Assembly (NCBI GenBank): GCA_051278195.1
Contig: JBNMQM010000008.1
Coordinates: forward strand, 1-64,000
Origin: JAHRVQ01 sp051278195
GTDB lineage: Bacteria; Pseudomonadota; Gammaproteobacteria; Pseudomonadales; Azotimanducaceae
Reading direction: 5' to 3'
DNA: 64,000 nucleotides
Part shown: positions 43,058-51,914 of the stretch, piece after piece
Layout of the letters: the number at the start of each line of letters is the position of its first letter
How positions within the stretch are numbered: position 1 is the first letter of the stretch
The notes under the pieces: generated by a model
Database searches by the model: none
What the model saw: the letters and a program-made list of their open reading frames with translations, nothing else
Told to the model about the DNA's origin: nothing
Position numbers and translations under genes: made by a program

Positions 43058-43086
43058 AATTTAGCTGATGCGATTCGGCGTGTCAA
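43058..43086 (-). promoter_or_regulatory. Sigma-70 promoter for the candidate small RNA
   Basis: On the minus strand a perfect -35 box TTGACA (43081-43086) is separated by 17 bp from TAAATT (43058-43063), which matches four of six bases of the -10 consensus. Confidence 0.65.
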
Positions 43087-43218
43087 AGACTCTCCAAAAT
43101 AAATTTACGCGTCTATTCGTTGCGAAGCTGGCGTTTTATTTCCGCTTTGATTTGCACGCCGTTGGGGACATATTTTGGTGCGTAATGTGGCCGAATGAAT
43201 TAGGGCTTGAGGGAATAA

Positions 43219-43809
43219 CTAAGGAATCAAAAATCGCTGTTGCCAGTCATTGCCATCGTGAGTAAACACTCGCCGATCATGGATACGGTCTTCCCGGTTG
43301 AGGTCTAGCACCTCAATTCGATTTGCCGTCAATTCAACACCTGTCGCTTCATCGGGCGGCAGCATATCGTCAGGTTTATAGACTTGTCTAATACGGGCAA
43401 TCTCGTCGACCAGCACCTCGCGGCTTGGTATCTCGCTGCTTTGCGGTGCAAATTCTTTGTAGACATAGTCGAGTTGCTTTGAGCCCCGCGGGCGGCGAAA
43501 CCAATTGGATTTTACTTCTTCAGGTTCTAGCATGCTGGTGGTGCCTTGGATACGGTACTGCTTTTGCTGACTGGGATACCACAGCAGTAGTTCGTAGCTC
43601 GCACCATCTTTGAACAGGTGCCACTTCGGGCTGGTGCTATTGATGAATAAGAGAAATGCTCTGTCCGTGATATCTCTGAGCACGAGGGTTCTAACCGACG
43701 CTGCACCGGCCGCCGACGCAAGGGCAAGAAAACACGTGTCAGCGTTGGGGTCCTGAATTTTTCGGGCCTCGATACGATCAGCTTTGATGCTAGCAATGGG
43801 ATCCATCAT
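43219..43809 (-). CDS. Pyridoxamine 5'-phosphate oxidase-like FMN-binding protein (Pyridox_oxase_2)
   Basis: A 196-residue split-barrel flavoprotein. The N-terminal part resembles the Alr4036/Pyridox_oxase_2 group (VRTLVLRDITDRAFLLFINS, then ELLLWYPSQQKQYRIQG), and the C terminus has ESpEVL-like VELTANRIEVLDLNREDRIH ending in QQRFLIP, as in PdxH-related proteins. True PdxH residues for pyridoxal phosphate are only partly kept, so oxidation of another small heterocycle is possible. It follows the MBL gene by nine bases and is probably the last gene of a minus-strand operon of up to four genes. Confidence 0.75.
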   Translation of the reverse strand: MMDPIASIKADRIEARKIQDPNADTCFLALASAAGAASVRTLVLRDITDRAFLLFINSTSPKWHLFKDGASYELLLWYPSQQKQYRIQGTTSMLEPEEVKSNWFRRPRGSKQLDYVYKEFAPQSSEIPSREVLVDEIARIRQVYKPDDMLPPDEATGVELTANRIEVLDLNREDRIHDRRVFTHDGNDWQQRFLIP

Positions 43810-43818
43810 GAGTCAGGC

Positions 43819-44676
43819 CTATTTGTAAGACGCGTGTAGTGTTTTCAACCACATCTCTGTGCTAATGAAATGATCGCCCCAGCTATCCCACTTTTGGTCG
43901 AGTCCAGTGCTGAGAATGTCGCTTTCAGTTTTGCCGTCGGCAATCGATTGTTTCACGGTTGTGCTGGTTTCTTTCAACATCACCAGGTAGAGCGCCAAGT
44001 CAGTCTTGTTACCTAGCTCGCCATGCCCTGCGATCACTTTCGTCTCGTTGTTCATGATACTCAACATATGGTCGATGGCTGTGATCAGCCCGTCTACAGA
44101 ACCGCCCGCATCTATGTCGACATAAGGGAAACGATGATTGAAGAAGTTGTCACCCATGTGAAGCACATTTGATGTGTTGAAATGCACCATCGTGTCGCCG
44201 TCGGTATGGCCGCTCGGGGCATGAATCAGGTCAACTTTTTCATCATTGAAGTGAATACTGACGTTGTTTTCGTAAGTGATAACCGGGAGTGCCTGCTTAG
44301 GGAAGTTGCCCTCGGTGTCGTTGAGGAGTCGAATACGTACGTTGTGGTGAGCCATAATGATGCTGTCTTCACCAAACTGAACATTGCCGCCTGTGTGGTC
44401 CCCATGATAATGGGTGTTGAGCAAAAAAGTAGGTGTCTCATCGCCAATCGTTTTCAGTGCGGCTTTGATTTTCGGCGCGAGCGGCTCAAACTGATCGTCG
44501 ATCAGCAGCATGCCATCAGACCCGTAAGACACTCCGATATTGCCCCCAGCGCCAGTCAGCATATAGATGCCGTCCGTAACGGGGATCACTTTGATCTCAA
44601 CTTTTGCCCAGCGATCGTCGGCCGCCGTTGCATATAAACTGGCGAATGCGATGAGGATAAAAAGTGATTTTTTCAT
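43819..44676 (-). CDS. Secreted metallo-beta-lactamase-fold hydrolase
   Basis: A 285-residue periplasmic protein: signal peptide MKKSLFILIAFASLYATAA, then an MBL domain with HYHGDH (H89, H91, D93, H94), PSGHTDGDTMVHF (third histidine), HMGDNFF and IAGHGELG. The motifs fit a two-zinc hydrolase of the B3/SoxH or quinoprotein-relay type rather than a clinical beta-lactamase. It sits between a two-helix protein upstream and the PNPOx-like gene downstream, all on the minus strand with short gaps. Confidence 0.88.
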   Translation of the reverse strand: MKKSLFILIAFASLYATAADDRWAKVEIKVIPVTDGIYMLTGAGGNIGVSYGSDGMLLIDDQFEPLAPKIKAALKTIGDETPTFLLNTHYHGDHTGGNVQFGEDSIIMAHHNVRIRLLNDTEGNFPKQALPVITYENNVSIHFNDEKVDLIHAPSGHTDGDTMVHFNTSNVLHMGDNFFNHRFPYVDIDAGGSVDGLITAIDHMLSIMNNETKVIAGHGELGNKTDLALYLVMLKETSTTVKQSIADGKTESDILSTGLDQKWDSWGDHFISTEMWLKTLHASYK

Positions 44677-44695
44677 GCTGTCTCCGAGCGCTGAT

Positions 44696-45553
44696 TTAGA
44701 GGTTCAGTTCGTCTGGTTCGTCCGATTCCATTGAATCGGGATCAAAGTCGTACACACCGAAGGTGATACCCGCGGGTGGATTATCCCGAAACAAGGACAT
44801 CCGACTGTATACGAAGCCATGCGTACTTCCGGCCACCGCATCACGGATCATGCCATTGCTATCGCAGGCATCTGCCGCGTCGAGCAGTCGATCAAAGCTG
44901 AAGACAAAGTTTTCGGAGTGCCGGGCTCTGACTTCAGTCCCCCAGAATAATTTGTACCCATAGCGAGCGCTGTGGCTAAACGACAGCTCCAATAGCTGAC
45001 GGGCGAACGATTCTGAATCCTGCACGCCATTCTGATTCCAAAGCTCAGAAATGCGTTCGGAAGGCACATCGCCACTAGTACCCGCGCCCTGGCTGGATAT
45101 GTAGAGAAAGGCGAGGATGTTGCCGAGTTGGTTTCTGACAATGTCATTGGTCCCGAGAAAGGCTTCGCGGCGCGCGTGAATCGCGGATTCAGAAATTGCT
45201 GTGGCCTGAATCGACGCTTGTTCAACAGAACGCTGCATTTCAAGAGACTGCATGTGTAGCGCTTCAGTATTTTGTGCTAGCTCTTTTTGTTGGGAGTAGT
45301 AAGCCAATACAAACCAGAGAAAAGCCAGCGGGGCAAACGAACCTTCCAGAAAGCTACCAAGCGTATCAATGGGCACCTTGCTTAAATTGAACCAGCCGAC
45401 GGCATTGGAAATATAGAGGCTCAACACCAACAGCCAGACGCCGGTGACGATAACTCCGAGCCATATCCGCCAGTCGATGTCTTTCGGCTCGAAGGAGCCG
45501 GTCGCCGTATCCAATCGAGCTGGAGCACTGATTTGTTCTGAGCGTGGCTTCAT
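44696..45553 (-). CDS. Hypothetical membrane protein with two helices and coiled coil
   Basis: A 285-residue protein: cytosolic tail, two helices (IWLGVIVTGVWLLVLSLYIS and EGSFAPLAFLWFVLAYYS), then QKELAQNTEALHMQSLEMQR and further heptads, followed by a soluble domain with FSHSARYGYKLFWGTEVRARH. I do not recognise the family. It is 20 bp upstream of the MBL gene and likely in its operon. Confidence 0.55.
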   Translation of the reverse strand: MKPRSEQISAPARLDTATGSFEPKDIDWRIWLGVIVTGVWLLVLSLYISNAVGWFNLSKVPIDTLGSFLEGSFAPLAFLWFVLAYYSQQKELAQNTEALHMQSLEMQRSVEQASIQATAISESAIHARREAFLGTNDIVRNQLGNILAFLYISSQGAGTSGDVPSERISELWNQNGVQDSESFARQLLELSFSHSARYGYKLFWGTEVRARHSENFVFSFDRLLDAADACDSNGMIRDAVAGSTHGFVYSRMSLFRDNPPAGITFGVYDFDPDSMESDEPDELNL

Positions 45554-45707
45554 GGCTTCCTCGATTGATACCGTTGTTTGGTTTGGTGTTTGGTGTGTGG
45601 GTCTGTATGCGGTTCTAAGTGACCTTTATTATGACGGCCGAACGGGGCAAAGCAAACTCGCGCTAGAGGCTGACGTCCTGCTGCGCGATCAGCTGCTCTC
45701 CGGATAA
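45552..45707 (+). CDS. Possible 51-residue membrane peptide
   Basis: A plus-strand ATG at 45552 opens 51 codons with one hydrophobic segment (VVWFGVWCVGLYAVLSDLYY) and an acidic C terminus. The ATG overlaps the start of the divergent gene at 45553 and the end overlaps the 3' end of the minus-strand gene at 45663. No ribosome-binding site is evident. It may be chance. Confidence 0.2.
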   Translation: MASSIDTVVWFGVWCVGLYAVLSDLYYDGRTGQSKLALEADVLLRDQLLSG

Positions 45708-45947
45708 AATGCGGACGCTTATGCTGTCCTCTGTGTATTGAATCAATACTTCTATGAACTCATGCTGCTCATAGCCAGTTTGCACCGGTGAGCCAAGTTT
45801 CAGGGTGACTTCAGTTGCGTCGCTACTCGCCGTGTCGCGATTGATTCCATTGATAAAGAGGCTGGCTTCTGCAGGCAGCGAAAAGGTGACTCGAAGCAGC
45901 GCGTCTTCGTACTTGGCGTTCAGTTGGTGATTCATCTGGTCATTCAT
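45663..45947 (-). CDS. Small hypothetical soluble protein
   Basis: A 94-residue protein with no membrane segment. It reads mostly as beta strands (LLRVTFSLPAEASLFING, then QHEFIEVLIQY and SISVRILSGEQLIAQQ). Family unknown. It lies 109 bp upstream of the two-helix gene and may be the first gene of that minus-strand operon. Confidence 0.5.
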   Translation of the reverse strand: MNDQMNHQLNAKYEDALLRVTFSLPAEASLFINGINRDTASSDATEVTLKLGSPVQTGYEQHEFIEVLIQYTEDSISVRILSGEQLIAQQDVSL

Positions 45948-46062
45948 CAGTAATGGGTCTAGTCCTCAGAAGGCACGATTATAGGACGAATAACAGTAAT
46001 GAAGCACATGGCCAAATGCAGTATCATGCGCGGCGGTGCAATGATCTTACACAGGATAATTT

Positions 46063-46233
46063 ATGAGTCAGTTAGACGAAGCTAAAGCAACGGCTAAGCA
46101 AATCCAAAATGGCCTTGCCCGTCTTGGTGAAGGCCGAACGGTTGCATTGTCGGTTCACAAAACAAAAGAACTGGTCGCAGATATGGAAGGCCAAATCTTG
46201 CAGCTCATCGCTCAGCTAGACAGTGCCAGTTAG
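46063..46233 (+). CDS. Small coiled-coil protein (56 residues)
   Basis: A 56-codon gene that is short but well formed: AGGA six bases before the ATG, a hydrophilic product with helical heptads (MSQLDEAKATAKQIQNGLAR, KELVADMEGQILQLIAQLD) and a stop 34 bp before the next start. Probably part of the same transcript as the TauD-like gene. No family is recognised. Confidence 0.5.
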   Translation: MSQLDEAKATAKQIQNGLARLGEGRTVALSVHKTKELVADMEGQILQLIAQLDSAS

Positions 46234-46267
46234 GCCAGTTGGGTATCATGCTGGTCAGTAGGTCACG

Positions 46268-47092
46268 ATGCGGATAGAACCCTATTCAGGCGTTTTTGGT
46301 GCAATGGTTCATGACGTTGACCTTTGCCAACCCCTGAGTGCATCCGGGTTGGCCGATATACGGGGCGCATTGTTGGAATACGAAGTGCTGTTTTTTCGTG
46401 ATCAGCCGCTTAAACCTGAACACCACGCGGCGCTGGCCCTTCACTTTGGGCCACCCCAACACCACGAAGCCTACGATCATGTAGAGGGCTTCCCTCAGAT
46501 TACGATTCTTGAAAATGACGAGGCCCGGCCTTCTAAGATCGAAGTCTGGCACACGGATATGACCTTTCGCCAAGCGCCACCCATGGGTTCGATTTTGCAT
46601 GCTGTGATCGTGCCACCTAAAGGCGGTGATACTATGTTCTCTTCTATGTCTGCGGCCTTTGACGGTCTGTCGGATAAGATGCAGATACTGCTATCCGGGC
46701 TCACAGCCGTTCATGATTTCTCATACGGGTTTAAAGAAAGCATCGCCGAGCCTGGTGGTCGGGAGCGGCTGGCGGACATGGTGCGAGATAACCCGCCGGT
46801 AGAGCACCCAGTGGTGCGTATCCATCCAGAATCGGGTAAGCAAAGCCTCTATGTGAACCCGCTGTTTACCGTCGCCATCAAGGGTATGAAAGATAAAGAG
46901 AGTCGGGCGTTACTGGATTTTCTCTATCTGCATATGACCACACCAGAGTGCACCTGCCGTTTTCGTTGGCAGCGAGACTCTATCGCCTTTTGGGACAATC
47001 GAATTACCCAGCACAAGCCGGTCAATGACTATTGGCCTCAGCATCGTAAGATGCAGCGCATCACTATCGAGGGCGATCAGCCTTCCGCTTGA
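46268..47092 (+). CDS. TauD/TfdA-family Fe(II)/2-oxoglutarate dioxygenase
   Basis: A 274-residue dioxygenase. Iron ligands are H95-x-D97 (VWHTDMTFRQ) and H249 (NRITQHKPVNDY); a HRKMQRITIEG arginine near the C terminus fits 2-oxoglutarate binding. The GSILHAVIVPPKGGDTMFSS strand is typical for the family. Comparable in size to TauD and 2,4-D-type enzymes but the substrate is unknown. Its last 16 bases overlap the end of the convergent alpha/beta hydrolase gene. Confidence 0.9.
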   Translation: MRIEPYSGVFGAMVHDVDLCQPLSASGLADIRGALLEYEVLFFRDQPLKPEHHAALALHFGPPQHHEAYDHVEGFPQITILENDEARPSKIEVWHTDMTFRQAPPMGSILHAVIVPPKGGDTMFSSMSAAFDGLSDKMQILLSGLTAVHDFSYGFKESIAEPGGRERLADMVRDNPPVEHPVVRIHPESGKQSLYVNPLFTVAIKGMKDKESRALLDFLYLHMTTPECTCRFRWQRDSIAFWDNRITQHKPVNDYWPQHRKMQRITIEGDQPSA

Positions 47093-47964
47093 AGCCGGAT
47101 TAACATCGCCTGCAGTATTTCGATAAATGCGAGCGGTTGATCCAGGAATACGTGATGGTAGGCAGCAGCGACCATTGCCAGTTTTTCTCCAGGAAACAAC
47201 GACGCCAAACTTTCTAAGACCTCAGGCGGACAGAAACGGCTTAGTTCGCCGTAAATGTAGGCGTTTGGTAGCTGCAGGTTTTGCACCATCGTAATGGCGT
47301 CGGGGTATTCGGTCTCATCCGGCCAAAACTTGTCGAACACCTGTGGGTCTAGCTTGAATTGAAATCCGCTCGGTGTTTCGCGAACCGAGTGCTTTGCCAG
47401 ATGGTCCTGAATGTAGTCGGCGGGACGAGGTTGTGGTGGCCTTAAGCGAAAGCGCCGCTGAGCTTCTTCTAAGGTCGGGTAGTAACGAACTCGTGGCGCC
47501 GCGACCGGCCTAGGTTCAGCGGTCTGTCGACGTGTGTGAGTGACGACAGAATCCAGCAAAATCAGCGAGTGAAACTCCCCTGGATATAAATGGGCGGCAA
47601 TTCTGGCCATTGAGCCGCCAAAGCTATGGGCTACCAGGATGGTGTTCGGCCCCAGTTTATTGGCTACGGCGACAATTTCTGCTGCAAACTGGCTGGCGCG
47701 ATATTGGGCGCGGTGTTCGCTGCCGCCATTCCCGCTCATGTCTAGAGCGCCGACGTTGTAATTCTGGGAAAACGATGGCGCGATAAAATCCCACCAGTGA
47801 GCGTGTGCCGCATGGCCGTGAACAAACAGCAGCCCGGGTTTTCTTTCTGTCTTTTTGTCAGGGGCGCCATTCCAAGTTTGATAATGAATCATGGCATCCA
47901 ACACATTGAGTGTGTGATGCTGCGGCGCTTGTGCCAGCGCGTGGGTAAACCAGTCAGGTGTCAA
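47077..47964 (-). CDS. Alpha/beta hydrolase
   Basis: A 295-residue alpha/beta hydrolase. The oxyanion motif is VHGHAAHAHWWDF (about 48-60), the nucleophile elbow is VAHSFGGSM with S114, and the late VAAAYHHVFLDQP supplies the catalytic histidine. Likely a carboxylesterase or lactone/ester hydrolase. It is divergent from the TRAP operon across 76 bp. Confidence 0.85.
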   Translation of the reverse strand: MTPDWFTHALAQAPQHHTLNVLDAMIHYQTWNGAPDKKTERKPGLLFVHGHAAHAHWWDFIAPSFSQNYNVGALDMSGNGGSEHRAQYRASQFAAEIVAVANKLGPNTILVAHSFGGSMARIAAHLYPGEFHSLILLDSVVTHTRRQTAEPRPVAAPRVRYYPTLEEAQRRFRLRPPQPRPADYIQDHLAKHSVRETPSGFQFKLDPQVFDKFWPDETEYPDAITMVQNLQLPNAYIYGELSRFCPPEVLESLASLFPGEKLAMVAAAYHHVFLDQPLAFIEILQAMLIRLQAEG

Positions 47965-48040
47965 TTCGGCATTCTTTGTCAGGCGAGGCGGCTATTATAG
48001 CAGGGCTGCATGAGGGTTTGTGCCTGAAACCTAAGGCGGT

Positions 48041-49189
48041 ATGATGAAGCGAAAAGAGAGAAGTATGGCGACCAAAAACCCTTGGAGTAATCGATCTGCC
48101 GGTTTTGCCATTTTTGTTGCATTTCTGGTTGGTGTTCTCGGTGCAGCGTCTCTGCGCCATGCAGAGAACAATAACCTCAGTCAGGCCAATCAAAATGGAA
48201 CCGGGGCCTCCCGAACTGTTAATTGGCGCGTGCCCGTCGCTTTTGGCACGAACCTCCCTGCACTCGGCGACAATATTCTATTTATCGCTAATTCTCTTTC
48301 ACGCTCTACCGATGATCGAATCAAGCTGCAGGTATTCGAACCTGGCATGCTGATGCCAGCGTTTAGCATCACGGAAAGTGTGCGGGATGGCAAGGTAGAG
48401 GCTGGTTACACTTGGCTTGGCTACGACCAGGGTAAAATTGCAGCGACGCCACTGCTCTCTGCCGTGCCTTTTGGTATGGAACCCTGGGAATTTACGGCCT
48501 GGTATTTTGAGGACGAGGGTAAAGTTTTAACCGAGCAATTATATGCGCCGCATAACATTCACCCGGTGCTGTGCGGCATCATAGGCCCGGAAACCGCGGG
48601 ATGGTTCAGTAAACGGATTGAAACACTCGAAGATCTGCGTGGTTTGAAAATTCGATTTGCTGGGCTTGGCGGCAAGGTCCTGCAAAAGCTAGGTGCATCG
48701 GTCACGCTTATTCCTGGCGGTGAAATTTTTCAGGCATTGGAAAAGGGGGCGATTGATGCGACAGAGTATTCGATGCCGGCAGTAGACCAAATGCTAGGGT
48801 TTGATCGAGTTGCCAAGTACAACTATTTTCCTGGCTGGCATCAGACTTTTACCGCCGCACATCTGGTGGTGAATAAACCCGTATGGGAGTCCTTGTCCTC
48901 AGCAGATCAGGAGCTGATCAATACCACTTGCACGGCTGGTGTGATTCGGAATCTGTCTCGTGGCGAGGCAATCCAGGGTGCGGTCATGCAGGGGTTTGCT
49001 GAAAAGGGTGTCACCACCGTGAAATTTCCAGATGCGATTTTGCAAGAGTTGAGAACCGTTACTCAACAGGTGCTGGCGGAAGAAGCCGCGGCAGACGAAG
49101 ATTTTGAGCGAATTTGGCTCTCACAAAAACGCTTTCAAGCCCAATATCAGCACTGGAAGCGCAATGCTTACCTGCGCAGGGACTTTTAA
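48041..49189 (+). CDS. TRAP transporter solute-binding protein (DctP family)
   Basis: A 382-residue periplasmic binding protein. A membrane-spanning segment near residues 22-38 (GFAIFVAFLVGVLGAASL) acts as uncleaved or cleaved signal anchor. The DctP fold follows (RVPVAFGTNLPALGDNI, then TLEDLRGLKIRFAGLGGKVL with the conserved arginine that binds the substrate carboxylate, and IDATEYSMPAVD). This branch (AtoT/TakP-like) usually imports 2-oxo acids or related monocarboxylates. The start at 48041 has AAGGCGG upstream; a second ATG at 48065 is also possible. It leads a complete P-Q-M operon. Confidence 0.88.
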   Translation: MMKRKERSMATKNPWSNRSAGFAIFVAFLVGVLGAASLRHAENNNLSQANQNGTGASRTVNWRVPVAFGTNLPALGDNILFIANSLSRSTDDRIKLQVFEPGMLMPAFSITESVRDGKVEAGYTWLGYDQGKIAATPLLSAVPFGMEPWEFTAWYFEDEGKVLTEQLYAPHNIHPVLCGIIGPETAGWFSKRIETLEDLRGLKIRFAGLGGKVLQKLGASVTLIPGGEIFQALEKGAIDATEYSMPAVDQMLGFDRVAKYNYFPGWHQTFTAAHLVVNKPVWESLSSADQELINTTCTAGVIRNLSRGEAIQGAVMQGFAEKGVTTVKFPDAILQELRTVTQQVLAEEAAADEDFERIWLSQKRFQAQYQHWKRNAYLRRDF

Positions 49190-49191
49190 CG

Positions 49192-49707
49192 GTGGAGTGG
49201 CCTCACACTGCTTTCTCTCGCAGGGTCGATTATCGATTGACCCAATTGGGCCAATGGACCTCATGGTTGTGGCTGGTATTGTTGGCTGTCATCGTACTCA
49301 ATGTGGTGATGCGGTATATCTTTGGTGAGGGCCGTATAGAGTTTGAGGAAATTCAGTGGCACTTATACGCCGTAGGGTTTCTGTTGGGACTTTCCTATGC
49401 CAATGTGAAAGATGCCCATGTCCGAGTAGATGTCGTACGAGGGCGTCTTAAACCCAGGCATCAAGCGTGGATAGAGTTGTATGGGATACTGTTGTTGTTA
49501 TTGCCATTCCTTATTTTGGTAATCGTGTATTCGGTCCCCTTTGTTCATTACTCTTTTTTGAATGGTGAAGTCTCGGAAGCACCCGGCGGGCTACCTTATC
49601 GTTGGGCCATCAAAAGTTTCTTGCTGTTAGGTTTTGGATTGTTGCTGCTATCCAGTTTGGCAAGGCTGTCTCGCGTCTGGTCGTTTTTGTTCGGTGCTGG
49701 CTCATGA
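49192..49707 (+). CDS. TRAP transporter small permease (DctQ family)
   Basis: A 171-residue protein with four membrane helices and the DctQ pattern (WLWLVLLAVIVLNVVMRYIF, then FEEIQWHLYAVGFLLGLSYA and DAHVRVDVV). The start is GTG at 49192, three bases after the DctP stop and preceded by AGGGA at 49179-49183; longer open frames upstream overlap the dctP gene. It forms the membrane complex with DctM. The stop overlaps the dctM start (ATGA). Confidence 0.9.
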   Translation: MEWPHTAFSRRVDYRLTQLGQWTSWLWLVLLAVIVLNVVMRYIFGEGRIEFEEIQWHLYAVGFLLGLSYANVKDAHVRVDVVRGRLKPRHQAWIELYGILLLLLPFLILVIVYSVPFVHYSFLNGEVSEAPGGLPYRWAIKSFLLLGFGLLLLSSLARLSRVWSFLFGAGS

Positions 49708-51053
49708 TTATCGGAGATATTCTGTCAATTCTGATGTTCTTGGCATTTATTGGTTTGATCTTTACTGGGTTTCCAGTGGCATGGGTTCTGGGCGGCCTTG
49801 CGGTGTTATTTACGGCGCTTGGTATTTTACTTCGTGTTGACTTTGATTTACCCATCGCGATGTCCTGGGATTACAGTTCTATCGCCGTCGAGCGAATGTG
49901 GGATGTCATGAACAACTGGGTGCTTGTGGCGTTGCCGATGTTCATTTTTATGGGCCTGATGCTCGACAAATCGGGCGTGGCGCAGCGTCTGATGACAAAT
50001 TTCGTCAAGCTATTTGGCGCTGTGCGGGGTGGTATGGCAGTCACTGTCGCTCTGGTTGGTATATTACTGGCGGCGACCACCGGCATTATCGGCGCGTCGG
50101 TCGTGTTGTTAGCACTTTTAGGCTTGCCGCAAATGTTGGAACAAAACTACAAGCCAGAATTGGCTGTGGGTACGGTTTGTGCGGTAGGTACTCTGGGTAT
50201 CTTGATTCCGCCTAGTATTATGTTGGTACTAATGGCGGATCGTCTCGCCATGCCGGTAGGTGATTTGTTTCTCGGTGCGTTGTTTCCGGGCTTAATACTC
50301 GGCAGCCTGTTTGTGATTTATATCCTCAGTTATGCCTACTTGAACCCTGATGCAGCACCTGTACCTGCCAATCCTGAGCCGGTGACAGGGTTGTTGATTT
50401 TGAATGTCTGCATGTCGATATTAGCGCCTGCCGGTTTGATCATTGCGGTGCTTGGTTCGATTTTTTTTGGCATCGCCACGCCGACAGAAGCGGCGGGCGT
50501 TGGCGCTTTCGGGGCGACGTTGCTGGCCTGGATGAATCGTCAGTTAGACCTATCAGTAATGCAAGAAGTTCTGTTTGAGACGACCCGCACCACGGCCTAC
50601 ATTTTTGCGATCTTTTTGGGCGCGACAGCCTATTCACTGGTTCTCCGTGGCTTGGGTGGCGACGAGCTAATAGGGAGGCTATTAAACGGTTTACCCTTTG
50701 GCCCAACTGGCATCTTGATTGCCATTTTGTTTTTTACGTTTTTGTTAGGTTTTTTTCTGGACTGGATTGAGATTACGCTGATTGTTCTGCCACTTGTGAG
50801 TCCTGTGGTGATGACCCTTGGTTTTGATCTGGTCTGGTTTACTGTGTTGTTTGCTGTCTGTCTGCAGACCTCTTTTCTAACGCCTCCGGTTGGCTTCGCT
50901 ATTTTTTATCTGAAGGGCGTCGCGCCGCCTGAAATCTCTATGGCAATGATATACAGAGGTGTAGTGCCTTTTGTCTTGCTGCAATTGGTCGGTCTGGCGT
51001 TGATCTTTCTTTTGCCTGCTATCGTTACATGGTTACCCGCACAAGCCTACTGA
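49704..51053 (+). CDS. TRAP transporter large permease (DctM family)
   Basis: A 449-residue protein with 11-12 helices. Family marks are FIGLIFTGFPVAWVLGGLAV, DKSGVAQRLM, TGIIGASVVLLALLGLPQML and the second-half repeat TPTEAAGVGAFGATLLAW. The start at 49704 is set by ATGA overlap with the small permease. Sodium-driven import of the acid delivered by the binding protein is the expected role. Confidence 0.93.
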   Translation: MIIGDILSILMFLAFIGLIFTGFPVAWVLGGLAVLFTALGILLRVDFDLPIAMSWDYSSIAVERMWDVMNNWVLVALPMFIFMGLMLDKSGVAQRLMTNFVKLFGAVRGGMAVTVALVGILLAATTGIIGASVVLLALLGLPQMLEQNYKPELAVGTVCAVGTLGILIPPSIMLVLMADRLAMPVGDLFLGALFPGLILGSLFVIYILSYAYLNPDAAPVPANPEPVTGLLILNVCMSILAPAGLIIAVLGSIFFGIATPTEAAGVGAFGATLLAWMNRQLDLSVMQEVLFETTRTTAYIFAIFLGATAYSLVLRGLGGDELIGRLLNGLPFGPTGILIAILFFTFLLGFFLDWIEITLIVLPLVSPVVMTLGFDLVWFTVLFAVCLQTSFLTPPVGFAIFYLKGVAPPEISMAMIYRGVVPFVLLQLVGLALIFLLPAIVTWLPAQAY

Positions 51054-51814
51054 CGCCGTTTCAAATAGGCTCTGGTTTTCAGTTTGAATCGTAAGTTGGT
51101 CTCTTTTTGTTTGAACCAGCTGGGCAGCTTTTCACCGTATTCTTGAGTCCTTGGTACGACATCCGTCAATTGCTGCAGCCAATCGTCATTGGATTCATAT
51201 CCGTATTTGCGTATCACCTGTTTTAGCTCTGGGTAGCGGTCGAGTTGAAAGCGAATCCGGGGCAAGTGACGTTGCCATGCTCTGATACTGTCTTGACTGA
51301 TTGGACGCAAACCTTTTAGCGATATCTGAGCCTTTTCTGATGATTGAGCGTACTCATGAAACTTTGAAAATGGGTGTAGGGATTCGAGAAAAGGGAATCG
51401 GGTCATGAGATCAGCCTGAACAATATCCGGCTCTGAAACCAACTGTTCGTATTCGATCAGATGAAACCTTGGGTGCTGCACAAGAGGAACTACCGCGCGT
51501 TCGTAGCGTAACCAGCGTTCAAAGCTCGCATAGTAGATATCAGATCGGGTGGGATGGACACTGGTGATGACGGCCCTTGGGTCTCGCCGCACATAGATCA
51601 GGTATAGGCTGTGGTCCGCTAGAAATATTTCATGAATGTGCGTGATGTCGGAAGGTTTCTTGCTGAGATAAAATGTATTGCCGTCGATGTCGACGGGTAC
51701 AAAAATGGATTGCTCGTGCTCGCAGTGGTCATCGTGGCGAAAGCAGGTCGCAATCATTTCGAATAGTAGGGTCGTGCCGCTGCGGCGGCAGCCGGTAATG
51801 TGGAGGTGCTTCAT
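51047..51814 (-). CDS. Sulfotransferase-family protein
   Basis: A 255-residue PAPS-dependent sulfotransferase-like protein. The 5'-phosphosulfate loop is GCRRSGTTLL (residues 8-17) and the 3'-phosphate motif is YVRRDPRAVITS. The rest is basic and aromatic, with a charged C terminus. These enzymes sulfate glycans, lipids or small molecules; the acceptor is unknown. The C-terminal codons overlap the convergent TRAP permease by seven bases. Confidence 0.8.
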   Translation of the reverse strand: MKHLHITGCRRSGTTLLFEMIATCFRHDDHCEHEQSIFVPVDIDGNTFYLSKKPSDITHIHEIFLADHSLYLIYVRRDPRAVITSVHPTRSDIYYASFERWLRYERAVVPLVQHPRFHLIEYEQLVSEPDIVQADLMTRFPFLESLHPFSKFHEYAQSSEKAQISLKGLRPISQDSIRAWQRHLPRIRFQLDRYPELKQVIRKYGYESNDDWLQQLTDVVPRTQEYGEKLPSWFKQKETNLRFKLKTRAYLKRRQ

Positions 51815-51914
51815 GGTCTCTATTCTAGGTGGTTCTGCAGGTTAATGGGAGACTTCAGCTTCGTTACGCACGGATGACTATTTACCATCGCCATTCTGTT
51901 CTAGTCTTCCTGTT

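Noticed and set aside
43819..44676. MBL protein as a beta-lactam resistance gene.
   Set aside because: The HxHxDH motif is shared by many hydrolases, and the context gives no resistance signal.
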